Positions 8,584 to 16,796 of a DNA stretch of 46,927 nt are shown here, in pieces. A program made the position numbers and the translations under genes. Positions within the stretch are counted from its first letter, which is position 1. Every line of letters begins with the position of its first letter. This DNA is from Thalassospira alkalitolerans (GTDB lineage Bacteria; Pseudomonadota; Alphaproteobacteria; Rhodospirillales; Thalassospiraceae): the NCBI RefSeq assembly GCF_002115745.1, contig NZ_JFKB01000025.1:1-46927 (forward strand), written 5' to 3'. The notes beneath the pieces are model-generated. The model did not search any database, was not told the origin of the DNA, and saw only the letters and a program-made list of their open reading frames with translations.

Positions 8584-9516
8584 ATGATGTTTGAAACCAC
8601 ACAGGCAAACAGATTGCCAAATCAATTACCCAATCGGGCCGGTGTCGGCTTTAAGGGCGAGCATGCCCATGATGTGATCGGCAAGCCCGGACAAGTTGGT
8701 TGGTTTGAAATTCATCCGGAAAATTACATGGTCGCAGGCGGGCCGCGCTTGGCGATGCTTAAAGCCCTGCGGGCCGATCATCCGCTTTCCATGCACGGGG
8801 TCGGACTGTCGCTGGGCGGCGGAGAACGGTTGGATGTTAATCATCTGGCCGATCTTAAGCGTCTGGTGGATATGTTCGATCCCGCCATGGTTTCCGAACA
8901 TATTGCATGGTCAGCCCATGACGGGCTTTATCTTGCCGATTTGCTGCCAATCCCGATGACCCAAATCGCCCTTGATCAATTGGTTGATGCCATTGATCAG
9001 GTTCAAAACGCGATTGGTCGTAAAATCCTGATTGAAAATCCGACGTCATATCTGGCGCTTCCAGTCAATTCGATCCCGGAAATCGACTTTATCACGGATG
9101 CGGCAAGGCGATCAGGCTGTGGGCTCTTGATCGATGTAAACAATATTTACATTTCTGGCCATAATCTTGGCTTTGACGCCAATGAATACGTTGATGCCAT
9201 ATCGGCTGATTTGGTCGGTGAAATCCATTTGGCCGGGCACGAAGCCGATGCAGATCCAACCGATAATGTCCTGATCGATACCCATTCATGCCCGGTTTCC
9301 GATCCGGTATGGGATTTGTTTGATCGGTTGATCGGGCGAATTGGTGTGCGGCCGACCCTGATTGAATGGGATAATGATGTGCCCGATTGGCCGAGTTTAC
9401 ATGCCGAGGCCGCATTGGCGGATCATCATTTGGCACGCGCGGAAAATGCTGTGTCAGGGGATGTTGGGTCTGGGAATACGGCGGCGGAAACACCGCGTGC
9501 CAAGGTCGCATCATGA
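8584..9516 (+). CDS. bufB: Bufferin maturation enzyme, DUF692/MNIO family (BufB)
   Basis: This 310-residue protein belongs to the multinuclear non-heme iron-dependent oxidative enzyme family (DUF692). The expected metal-binding and active-site motifs occur in order on a TIM-barrel-like chain: GVGFKGEHA, HPENYM, MHGVGLSLG, SEHIAW, IENPTSY, DVNNIYISG, EIHLAGHE, DTHSCPV and EWDNDVPDW. Known role: it installs the oxidative cysteine modifications on BufA together with BufC. The ATG at 8584 (protein begins MMFETT) follows AAGGATCG. Its stop overlaps the bufC start in an ATGA, so the two are translationally coupled. The last 30 or so residues are probably a disordered tail. Confidence 0.95.
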   Translation: MMFETTQANRLPNQLPNRAGVGFKGEHAHDVIGKPGQVGWFEIHPENYMVAGGPRLAMLKALRADHPLSMHGVGLSLGGGERLDVNHLADLKRLVDMFDPAMVSEHIAWSAHDGLYLADLLPIPMTQIALDQLVDAIDQVQNAIGRKILIENPTSYLALPVNSIPEIDFITDAARRSGCGLLIDVNNIYISGHNLGFDANEYVDAISADLVGEIHLAGHEADADPTDNVLIDTHSCPVSDPVWDLFDRLIGRIGVRPTLIEWDNDVPDWPSLHAEAALADHHLARAENAVSGDVGSGNTAAETPRAKVAS

Positions 9517-10265
9517 ACCGGGCAGGGGCATTTTATGATGATTTTAGCAATGCATTGATGGCCTCGGATGACGCAGAGGCCCCGACCGGCATCGACCCGG
9601 CGATGACCGGGCGGTTTGCGATTTATCGCAACAATGTTCATCGCGGGCTTGGCGATGCGCTATCTGCGGCCTATCCGGTGGTGTGCAAACTGGTGGGCAC
9701 GGATTTCTTTGATGGCATGGCGCGCGAATTTTTTCGAACTGAGCATAAGCGTGCCGGGTCATTGGCTTTATATGGCGCGAGTTTTGCCGATTTTATCGAA
9801 GTCTTCCCTGCGGCATCGTCGTTACCCTATTTGGCTGATATGGCCCGGTTGGAACGCGCCCGGTTGGAAGTCCTGCATGAAGCCGATGCCAACACAATCG
9901 CAACGGAAACCTTGACCACCCGTCAGGATGATCTGGCATCGCTTGCCTTTGTGATCCATCCGGCTTGTCGCCTGATATGCTCGGCATTTCCGATCCAGTC
10001 GATCTGGTTGCGTCAACAGGATGACGGCGAAAAAGACCCGATCCGTCACATTGGTGAAAATGTTCTGATCACCCGGCCGCAAATGACGGTGAAGCATGTC
10101 AATCTTGATCTGGCCGGGGTGCTGTTCATGCGATCCCTGATGGATGGTGCAATGGTGGGCGATGCCTACGCCGCTGCCATCGATATTGATCCGAAATTCG
10201 ATGTTACCGCCAATTTTGCCAAATTGATTACGGCCGGGGTCTTTGCCGGTCTGAGGGAAGACTGA
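9513..10265 (+). CDS. bufC: Bufferin maturation partner protein, DUF2063 family (BufC)
   Basis: This 250-residue protein starts at the ATG of the ATGA overlap with bufB (MNRAGAFYDDFSNAL). A longer reading upstream would run through the bufB coding region and is not used. The N-terminal half carries the DUF2063 phrases RFAIYRNNVHRGLGDALSAAYPVV and FFRTEHKRAGSLALYG. Known role: it is the RRE-like or recognition partner that brings the precursor to the DUF692 enzyme. The order bufA-bufB-bufC is the canonical bufferin operon. Confidence 0.93.
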   Translation: MNRAGAFYDDFSNALMASDDAEAPTGIDPAMTGRFAIYRNNVHRGLGDALSAAYPVVCKLVGTDFFDGMAREFFRTEHKRAGSLALYGASFADFIEVFPAASSLPYLADMARLERARLEVLHEADANTIATETLTTRQDDLASLAFVIHPACRLICSAFPIQSIWLRQQDDGEKDPIRHIGENVLITRPQMTVKHVNLDLAGVLFMRSLMDGAMVGDAYAAAIDIDPKFDVTANFAKLITAGVFAGLRED

Positions 10266-10266
10266 A

Positions 10267-10830
10267 ATGCAAACGGAAACGGAAACCGGCCGTAGCAGCC
10301 TGATTGAAACAATAACCGGCCTGCATGACCGGGTGTTTGGCTGTCTGATGGTAAAAACAAATGGCTGGTTTATCGGTTTTGCGGCGCGTTTGTGGTTCGC
10401 GGCGATCCTGTTGCCGTATTATTTTAACAGCGCGCTGACCAAGGTGGCAGGCGACAGCTTTCCGTCGGCGGGGGCCTTTGCCCAGATATTGCCCTCGATC
10501 GCCGAACAATATGTTTATGACACCGCCGCGATTCCGTTCTTCCCCTGGCATCTGATTGTGATTGCCGGAACGATTGCCGAATTTGTCCTGCCGGTTCTGA
10601 TTGTTGCCGGGCTGTTTACCCGGCTAAGTGCGCTTGCGATGATCGGCTTTGTCGGGGTTCAAACGATTGTTGATATTGTCTTTCACGGGGCGGTGACGGG
10701 CGAACTGTTTGACGGATTGCCCGATCAGTTGATCGATCAGCGCATGTTATGGGCGTTTATCCTGATGATTTTGGTGGTCAAGGGCGGCGGCAGGATATCG
10801 ATTGATTATATCCTGTCTCGTCGTTCGTAA
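10267..10830 (+). CDS. DoxX-family inner-membrane protein of the bufferin operon
   Basis: This 187-residue protein has four hydrophobic segments (WFIGFAARLWFAAILLPYYF, LIVIAGTIAEFVLPVLIVAGL, LSALAMIGFVGVQTIVDIVF and MLWAFILMILVVKGGG) and the DoxX/DUF4149-like phrase YYFNSALTKV. It starts one base after the bufC stop, so it is in the same operon. DoxX-like genes (GigD-type) often accompany DUF2282/DUF692/DUF2063 genes; their role in bufferin biology is not settled, and redox or membrane support has been suggested. Confidence 0.87.
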   Translation: MQTETETGRSSLIETITGLHDRVFGCLMVKTNGWFIGFAARLWFAAILLPYYFNSALTKVAGDSFPSAGAFAQILPSIAEQYVYDTAAIPFFPWHLIVIAGTIAEFVLPVLIVAGLFTRLSALAMIGFVGVQTIVDIVFHGAVTGELFDGLPDQLIDQRMLWAFILMILVVKGGGRISIDYILSRRS

Positions 10831-10870
10831 TCGCGATTGGCAGGGAGGTTAATGGTGCAGCCAAGGCAGG

Positions 10871-11587
10871 CTATTTTCCCGCCAGCGCGGCCAAGCGTTG
10901 ATTGCTGTCACGCAAGGTTGCCAGATATTCCTGACTAACGTCATGAACCGACATGATATGGGCATACAGCAATTCTTCGGCGGCCTTGTGATCGCCGCGT
11001 AGGATGGCGTCAACAATGCCCTGATGTTCTTCATGTGATGATGCCAGGCGCGGCAGGCTGTTAAATTGTACGCGCCGGAACGGGGCAACGCGCCGACGGA
11101 CCGATTGGGTGACTTCCACCAGCACATCATTATGAGTGCCGCCATAAATCGCATTATGAAATTCGCGGTTCTGGCTTTCATAGGCCGCATTATCGCCAAT
11201 GCGCATCGAGTGGGCCAATTCGTGATGCAAGTCTTCAAGCGCGTGCCGTTCGCCGCTTGTCATGCGTTTGGCAGCAAGCCGTCCGCACATGGCTTCAAGT
11301 TCGGCCATGCTTTCAAACATTTCGGTTAACCGTTCCGGCGTTGCCAGCGAAACATAAACACCGCGATTGGGGATTTTTTCGGCCAGTTCGGTTGCGGTTA
11401 GCAATTGCAATGCTTCGCGGACCGGGGTGCGCGATACGCCAAACCGTTTTGCAAGCTGGGTTTCTTCAAGCCGCGCACCGGGAACAAGCAGGCCGGTGAC
11501 AATATCGTCTTCAAGCGTCTGACAGAGTTTCTGGGCAATGCCGACCGGCTCTGGCGGGTGCTGCGGTGCTTGTTGCAGGTGGATCAT
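10871..11587 (-). CDS. GntR-family regulator with FCD domain
   Basis: This 238-residue regulator has an N-terminal winged HTH (about residues 20-85: LAKRFGVSRTPVREALQLLTATELAEKIPNRGVYVS) and an all-helical FCD effector domain (ESMAELEAMCGRLAAKRMT, NREFHNAIYGGTHND, VDAILRGDHKAAEELLYAHI). FCD domains usually bind carboxylic acids, often through a metal held by His and Asp residues. It is divergent from the TRAP transporter operon and very probably controls it. Two TGTATACA palindromes lie in the shared intergenic region, one near each gene. It is convergent with the bufferin operon, with only 40 nt between stops. Confidence 0.94.
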   Translation of the reverse strand: MIHLQQAPQHPPEPVGIAQKLCQTLEDDIVTGLLVPGARLEETQLAKRFGVSRTPVREALQLLTATELAEKIPNRGVYVSLATPERLTEMFESMAELEAMCGRLAAKRMTSGERHALEDLHHELAHSMRIGDNAAYESQNREFHNAIYGGTHNDVLVEVTQSVRRRVAPFRRVQFNSLPRLASSHEEHQGIVDAILRGDHKAAEELLYAHIMSVHDVSQEYLATLRDSNQRLAALAGK

Positions 11588-11637
11588 CTGACGTTTCGGC
11601 CCTTTGGCAATGTTTTTCTATGATGTTCTGAGCATCC

Positions 11638-11657
11638 TATACATCCGATGTATACAT
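11638..11657. promoter_or_regulatory. Predicted GntR operator upstream of the regulator gene
   Basis: ATGTATACAT (11648-11657) is a perfect palindrome with the core TGTATACA, the type of site bound by VanR/FadR-subfamily GntR proteins. It overlaps a second dyad, TATACATC-C-GATGTATA, at 11638-11654. It sits about 60 nt before the regulator start, consistent with autoregulation. The same core recurs at 11858-11865 before the TRAP operon. Confidence 0.65.
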
Positions 11658-11856
11658 GATAATGGGCGTGAAATCCAAGGACAACTGCGACGTGTGGGAT
11701 TTTCGCTCCGGGCCTGACATCTGAATGTTTAATTAATATGCACGTATGGTGTGCAATTAATATATTTGATTAAATAATAATCAGTAAAATATCTCTAAAA
11801 GGTTGGTGTTATCAGTTAAGTTATTGAAAAATAAAGAATGGCACGTCAGTTGCACG

Positions 11857-11866
11857 GTGTATACAC
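11857..11866. promoter_or_regulatory. Predicted GntR operator upstream of the TRAP operon
   Basis: GTGTATACAC is a perfect 10-bp palindrome 66 nt before the dctP-like start. It shares the TGTATACA core with the site at 11648-11657. The remaining AT-rich stretch (about 11725-11830) holds an imperfect dyad around TGCAC and GTGTGCA (near 11740-11755) and probably the promoter. No gene is seen between 11588 and 11932. Confidence 0.62.
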
Positions 11867-11932
11867 AATGCGGACGGAAATCCGTTGAGATTACCTTTCC
11901 TCGTATTGTGCTATCTCTAAAGGGAGACACCG

Positions 11933-13051
11933 ATGACCAACCTTAAACGGCGTGACTTTTTGAAAAAGTCCACCATTGGCACCGCAGCGGCGGGGGCCGC
12001 TGTTTTTGCCACGCCTCATATCGCGCGTGCCCAGGAAACCTATAACTGGAAAATGACCAATGCCTATGGCCCGGGATCACCGTTTTATGTGACCGGTCCC
12101 GGCAGTCCCGAGGATTTCTGTAAGCGCGTGACCGAAATGTCGAGCGGGCGTTTGAACATCCAGCATTTTGCCGCTGGTGAACTGATCCCGGCCCTTGAAG
12201 GTTTTGATGCGGTTCAGGCCGGTACGGTCGAAATGAATGCTGCCAATGCCTATTTCTGGGCCGGCAAGATTTTTGCCGCACAGTATTTTACCACCGTTCC
12301 GTTTGGCCTGAATTTTCAGGGTGTAAACGCATGGCTGTATCATGGTGGCGGGCTTGAACTTTGGCACGAGCTGTATCAGCCCTATGGCCTGATTGCGTTC
12401 CCGATGGGCAATACCGGCGTTCAGATGACCGGTTGGTTCCGCGAGCCGATCAACAGCCTTGATGATTTCAACGGCCTGAAAATGCGTATTCCGGGTCTGG
12501 CAGGCAAGGTCTATCAGCAGATCGGGGTCGAGGTTAAGTTGCTTCCGGGTGGCGAGATTTTCCCCGCCCTTGAACGTGGTGTGATCGATGCGGCTGAATT
12601 CGTCGGTCCGTATCAGGATCGTCGTTTGGGTCTTCAGAAAGCTGCCAAATATTACTACACCACCGGCTGGCACGAACCATCCAATGTGACCGAACTTTTG
12701 ATCAATCAGAAAGCATGGGAAAGCCTTCCGGCGGATCTTCAGGCGATTGTCAAAAATGCTGCACAGGCGTGTAATCTTGACAGCCATTCATGGTGCGAAG
12801 CCAATAATGCCGAGGCCCTTCGTGATCTTGTTGAAAACGATGGCGTGATCGCACAAACCCTGCCAGACGATATCGTCAACAAGCTTAAAACCATCACCAA
12901 GGATACGCTGGAGGCAGAGGCCGCCAAGGATCCGCGGACCAAAAAGGTTCATGATGCGTTTATGGCCTTCCGCGATACCCATCGTGAATGGGCCGCAATC
13001 AGTGAAAAGCCCTATCACGGCATCATTTCATCCAAAGACGGGATGGGCTGA
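11933..13051 (+). CDS. TRAP transporter periplasmic binding protein, TakP-like DctP subunit
   Basis: This 372-residue protein has a twin-arginine signal (KRRDFLKKS, residues 5-13, then a hydrophobic stretch to ARAQ near residue 34), so it is exported folded. Phrases such as FAAGELIPALEGFDAVQAGTVEM, GLKMRIPGLAGKVYQQIG and AAEFVGPYQDRRLG are typical of the TakP branch, which binds 2-oxo acids with a cation. The ligand here is inferred as a 2-oxo acid or related carboxylate. The strong ribosome-binding site AAGGGAGA precedes the ATG. It is the first gene of a complete TRAP set, and the two membrane subunits follow at once. Confidence 0.94.
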   Translation: MTNLKRRDFLKKSTIGTAAAGAAVFATPHIARAQETYNWKMTNAYGPGSPFYVTGPGSPEDFCKRVTEMSSGRLNIQHFAAGELIPALEGFDAVQAGTVEMNAANAYFWAGKIFAAQYFTTVPFGLNFQGVNAWLYHGGGLELWHELYQPYGLIAFPMGNTGVQMTGWFREPINSLDDFNGLKMRIPGLAGKVYQQIGVEVKLLPGGEIFPALERGVIDAAEFVGPYQDRRLGLQKAAKYYYTTGWHEPSNVTELLINQKAWESLPADLQAIVKNAAQACNLDSHSWCEANNAEALRDLVENDGVIAQTLPDDIVNKLKTITKDTLEAEAAKDPRTKKVHDAFMAFRDTHREWAAISEKPYHGIISSKDGMG

Positions 13052-13052
13052 T

Positions 13053-13604
13053 ATGAATTCGACCCGCACAGAACCGTTTTTGGATCGCATATTGGGCCGC
13101 ATCGTCGATGTCGCCGGATGGGGGGCCGCGCTAAGCGGTCTTGCCCTTGTTCTGGTGGTCGGCGGTAATGTGCTTTTGCGCTACGTGTTTAATACCGGCA
13201 GCGTCGCCATGCAGGAATTGGAATGGCATTTGGTATCGCCAATTGCCCTTTTGGGGATGGCCTATGGCCTGCGCCATGGCGGTCATGTGCGGGTCGATTT
13301 TCTTTATGACCGGCTAAGTCGCCGTACACGGGCCGGAATTGATCTGTTTTCGGCCCTGTTGATGGTTGTTCTTGGCGCGGCGGTTATCTGGTTTTCAATC
13401 CCCTATGTCGGGCAATCAATCATGATGGCCGAAGGATCACCTGATCCCGGGGGATTGCCGTATCGCTTTTTGCTTAAGGCATTCATTCCCATCGGGTTTG
13501 GATTGCTGTTTGTTCAGGCCATCGCACAGGCCTTGATCAACTATCGCGATGTTATTGGCATGGTTGATCCTGCCGGTTATGCCACCGAAATGCCTGGGGA
13601 ATAA
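13053..13604 (+). CDS. TRAP transporter small membrane subunit (DctQ)
   Basis: This 183-residue protein starts at the ATG one base after the dctP stop (MNSTRTEPFLDRILGRIVDV). The reading frame is open further upstream, but that part overlaps dctP. It has four hydrophobic segments, with the DctQ phrases WHLVSPIALLGMAYGLRHGGHVRVDF and LPYRFLLKAFIPIGFGLLFVQAIAQ. It scaffolds the large DctM subunit encoded 6 nt downstream. Confidence 0.93.
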   Translation: MNSTRTEPFLDRILGRIVDVAGWGAALSGLALVLVVGGNVLLRYVFNTGSVAMQELEWHLVSPIALLGMAYGLRHGGHVRVDFLYDRLSRRTRAGIDLFSALLMVVLGAAVIWFSIPYVGQSIMMAEGSPDPGGLPYRFLLKAFIPIGFGLLFVQAIAQALINYRDVIGMVDPAGYATEMPGE

Positions 13605-13610
13605 TCAAAA

Positions 13611-14936
13611 ATGACTGGAAATGAATGGCTGGCCATTGGCATGGTCGGGGGCTTTTTTGCCTTTCTTGTACTTGGCGTGCCGGTGGCGATTTCGCTGGCG
13701 ATTTCGGGTTTTGCCTTTGGTATTCTGGGCTTTGGTACAGGGCTTTTTAATCTGTTGCCCGCGCGTATCTATGGCGTGGTGACGAACTATACGCTTTTGG
13801 CCTTGCCGCTTTTCATCTTCATGGGGGTGATGCTTGAAAAGTCAAAACTGGCCGAGGAGCTGATCGATGTCATCGGCCATGCCATGGGCCGTTTGCGCGG
13901 CGGTATGGGGCTTGCGATTGTCATTGTCGGGGTTCTGATGGGCGCCTCATCGGGCGTTGTCGGGGCCACCGTGGTCACGGTTGGTCTGCTATCGCTTCAG
14001 CCGCTGATCAATCGAGGATATGACAAGGGGGTGGCGTGTGGCGTGATTTGCGCATCGGGCACTTTGGGCCAAATCATTCCGCCCAGTCTTGTTCTGATCC
14101 TGCTTGCCGATATTCTGGGTGAATCCGTCGGCACATTATTTGCCGCCGCCATGGTGCCGGGCTTGATTTTGGCCGGGATGCTGGGACTTTATCTGGTGCT
14201 GTTGGGGATTTTCAAACCCGAAATGGTGCCCGCCATCCCGCAGGAAGAACGCGATGCCATGGGCAGACGCGAACTTTTGATAAAAATCGTCAAGGTGGTT
14301 GTGCCGCCACTGGCCCTTGTCTTTGCGGTTCTGGGATCCATCGTTGGCGGGATTGCCGCCCCGACCGAGGCCGCATCCATGGGCGCGCTTGGCGCGTTGA
14401 TCCTTGCTCTGATCGCCGGGCGTTTGAATTTCCGCGTGATGCGCGAAGTCCTTCATAGCACGCTGATCACCAGTGCGATGGTGTTCTTTATCCTGATCTG
14501 TGCGCAGCCCTTTGGCCTTGCATTCCGCGGTTTGGGTGGCGAGGGGTTGGTTCATGCCATGTTTGAATGGGTGCCGGGTGGCGACATGGGCAATTTGCTG
14601 TTCATGATGGCGGTAATCTTTGTTCTGGGCTTCTTCCTGGAATGGATCGAGATTTCCTATATCGCGCTTCCGATGTTCTTGCCGGTATTTCAAAACAGCG
14701 GCATCGACATGGCCTGGCTTGCCATCCTTGTGGCGATGAACCTGCAAACCAGCTTCCTGACACCGCCGTTTGGCTGGGCGTTGTTCTTCCTGAAAGGGGT
14801 TGCGCCCAAAAGCGTCACCACAATGGATATCTATCGCGGGGTGATCCCGTTTATCGGTATTCAGGCGCTGGCGCTGATCCTGTTGTTTGTCTTCCCGGGG
14901 CTGACAAGTTGGCTGCCCAATTTGATCGGGTGGTAG
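13611..14936 (+). CDS. TRAP transporter large membrane subunit (DctM)
   Basis: This 441-residue integral membrane protein is the sodium-driven transport subunit of the TRAP system. It has many hydrophobic helices and the family phrases GVPVAISLAISGFAFG, GASSGVVGATVVTVGLLSL, CGVICASGTLGQIIPPSLVLI and AAPTEAASMGALGALILA. The length is typical. It completes a tripartite dctP-dctQ-dctM operon. A strong terminator follows at 15028-15064, before the Ntn-hydrolase gene. Confidence 0.95.
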   Translation: MTGNEWLAIGMVGGFFAFLVLGVPVAISLAISGFAFGILGFGTGLFNLLPARIYGVVTNYTLLALPLFIFMGVMLEKSKLAEELIDVIGHAMGRLRGGMGLAIVIVGVLMGASSGVVGATVVTVGLLSLQPLINRGYDKGVACGVICASGTLGQIIPPSLVLILLADILGESVGTLFAAAMVPGLILAGMLGLYLVLLGIFKPEMVPAIPQEERDAMGRRELLIKIVKVVVPPLALVFAVLGSIVGGIAAPTEAASMGALGALILALIAGRLNFRVMREVLHSTLITSAMVFFILICAQPFGLAFRGLGGEGLVHAMFEWVPGGDMGNLLFMMAVIFVLGFFLEWIEISYIALPMFLPVFQNSGIDMAWLAILVAMNLQTSFLTPPFGWALFFLKGVAPKSVTTMDIYRGVIPFIGIQALALILLFVFPGLTSWLPNLIGW

Positions 14937-14996
14937 GTTTCTGATCCACGATGTGAAATTCGTCTGATGCGCACAACGTTTTGGCGTTAGGATTTA

Positions 14997-15026
14997 TCGA
15001 AATACATCGAAATACATCGAAATAAA
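14997..15026. repeat. Three tandem 10-bp units before a terminator
   Basis: TCGAAATACA at 14997-15006 and 15007-15016 is followed by the variant TCGAAATAAA at 15017-15026. The period of 10 bp is about one helical turn. It lies between the dctM stop and the terminator stem. It may be slippage, or a site for a protein that binds in phase. No function is assigned. Confidence 0.75.
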
Positions 15027-15027
15027 C

Positions 15028-15064
15028 GGACATGCCGGTTTCATCCGGCATGTCCCGATTTTTT
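15028..15064 (+). terminator. Rho-independent terminator after the TRAP operon
   Basis: GGACATGCCGG (15028-15038) and CCGGCATGTCC (15045-15055) form a perfect 11-bp stem with a 6-nt loop, followed by CGATTTTTT. It lies 22 nt before the next start codon. The downstream hydrolase gene therefore either depends on read-through or has a promoter overlapping this region. Confidence 0.88.
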
Positions 15065-15086
15065 AGCACGCCGGAGGTCCCTTGAA

Positions 15087-16670
15087 ATGCTGAGAACCCG
15101 AACAAGCCTTGGCGGCATGGTTACCGCCCCGCATCATTTGGCCGCACAGGCCGGGCGCGATGTTTTGCGCGAAGGCGGCAACGCGGTCGAAGCGATGATT
15201 GCCGCGGCGGCAACCATCGCGGTTGTCTATCCGCATATGAATGCGATTGGCGGTGATGGGTTCTGGTTGATTGCCGAACCGGGCAAGGACCCGGTGGCAA
15301 TTCGGGCCTGCGGCGGGGCGGCGGGGCTGGCAACGCCGGAATTTTACCGCGATCTTGGTCATGATAAAATCCCGGCCCGTGGTCCCCTGGCGGCATTGAC
15401 CGTTGGTGGGGTGATTGGGGGCTGGATAGATGCTGCAAAAATCGCACAAAAACTTGGTGGCAAGCTGCCAATGTCGCGCCTTGTCGCCGATGCGGTCCAT
15501 CATGCGCGCATCGGTGTTCCGATTACGAAATCGCAACACGAATTAACCCGCGATAAAATGCCCGAACTGAAAGACGTGCCGGGCTATGTCGCGACCTATG
15601 CCGCAAACGGCATCCCCAAAATCGGGGATGTTTTAAAACAGCCCGCCCTTGGCGCGACGCTGGAACGGCTTGGTGATGTTGGGCTGGATGATTTTTATCG
15701 CGGCGATATCGCACGCACCAATGCCAAGGGGCTTGAGGCCGTCGGAAGCCCGCTGCGCCTGTCTGATTTTGAAAACTATCATGCCAAAACCATGACCCCG
15801 CTTTCGGTTAAACTTTCATCGGGCACTGTCTTTAACATGGTGCCACCAACCCAGGGCACCGCATCGCTGATGATCCTTGGCCTGTTTGACCGGTTGGGGG
15901 TAAAAACCGGCGAGGGATTTGATCATATCCATGGCGTGATCGAGGCCACCAAGCGCGCCTTTATCAAACGCGATGCCCATATCGGCGACCCCGACCGGAT
16001 GGATATCGATCCGATGTTGCTTTTGACCGATGCGATGCTGGCAGGCGAGGCCGCCAAAATCGATATGCAATCAGCTTTGCCTTGGCCCCATGTTGCCAAG
16101 CCGGGCGATACGATCTGGATGGGGACAGCCGATAAAAACGGTACGGTGGTTAGCTATATCCAAAGCATTTTCTGGGAATTCGGATCGGGCATTGTTGTGC
16201 CGGAAACTGGCGTGCTGTGGCAAAATCGCGGGGCGAGCTTTACGCTGCATGATGGCCCCAATCAACTCGGCCCCAACCGCCTGCCATTCCATACGCTTAA
16301 CCCCGCCATGGCGCGGCTTAACAATGGCAATGTCCTGACCTATGGCACCATGGGGGGTGAGGGACAACCGCAAACCCAGGCCGCCGTCTTTACCCGCCAT
16401 GTGATGTTCGGACAGGATTTGCAGGCCGCCATCACCGCGCCGCGCTGGTTGCTGGGTAAAACCTGGGGCGATGAAACCACGACGCTGAAACTTGAAAACC
16501 GCTTTGCCCCGGCCTTGATCGCAAGCCTTGAAAAAGCCGGTCACGCGGTCGAAGTCGTCGGCGATTTCGAAGACATGATGGGCCATGCGGGCGGCATTTT
16601 GATGCATGCCAATGGCATGATGGAGGGGGCAACCGATCCGCGCGCCGATGGGGTGGTTGCTGCGCTTTGA
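15087..16670 (+). CDS. Ntn hydrolase of the gamma-glutamyltransferase family, HpxW (oxamate amidohydrolase)-like
   Basis: This 527-residue protein is processed autocatalytically in this family. The predicted nucleophile is Thr342 in GDTIWMGTADKNG, the first residue of the small subunit. The sequence GDTIWMG, followed by QSIFWEFGSGIVVPETG and LWQNRGASF, resembles HpxW/YwrD-type enzymes rather than classical GGT, which has TTHYSVVD. HpxW hydrolyses oxamate in purine nitrogen use; that activity is only an inference here. There is no signal peptide, so it is probably cytoplasmic. It has a good ribosome-binding site (GGAGG, 15073-15077). It follows a TRAP importer likely specific for a carboxylate, which suggests the imported acid, perhaps an amide or gamma-glutamyl compound, is its substrate. 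Confidence 0.88.
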   Translation: MLRTRTSLGGMVTAPHHLAAQAGRDVLREGGNAVEAMIAAAATIAVVYPHMNAIGGDGFWLIAEPGKDPVAIRACGGAAGLATPEFYRDLGHDKIPARGPLAALTVGGVIGGWIDAAKIAQKLGGKLPMSRLVADAVHHARIGVPITKSQHELTRDKMPELKDVPGYVATYAANGIPKIGDVLKQPALGATLERLGDVGLDDFYRGDIARTNAKGLEAVGSPLRLSDFENYHAKTMTPLSVKLSSGTVFNMVPPTQGTASLMILGLFDRLGVKTGEGFDHIHGVIEATKRAFIKRDAHIGDPDRMDIDPMLLLTDAMLAGEAAKIDMQSALPWPHVAKPGDTIWMGTADKNGTVVSYIQSIFWEFGSGIVVPETGVLWQNRGASFTLHDGPNQLGPNRLPFHTLNPAMARLNNGNVLTYGTMGGEGQPQTQAAVFTRHVMFGQDLQAAITAPRWLLGKTWGDETTTLKLENRFAPALIASLEKAGHAVEVVGDFEDMMGHAGGILMHANGMMEGATDPRADGVVAAL

Positions 16671-16796
16671 CGGTGCGACGGGGCCGAGCCGGTTTGCAAA
16701 CTTTTACGTGCAATCGATTGCTTTTGTGAAACTTTCCGCTACGCTTTAAGTCCTTGATCGCGTTGATATGCGCTTTGCAAAATAAGGACGGATGGT

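Noticed and set aside
12077..12787. A 236-codon frame antisense to the TRAP binding-protein gene
   Set aside because: It is the shadow of a clear DctP/TakP-like gene with Tat signal.
15087..16670. Naming the Ntn hydrolase a classical gamma-glutamyltransferase (ggt)
   Set aside because: It lacks a signal peptide and has GDTIW at the nucleophile, closer to the HpxW/YwrD branch.
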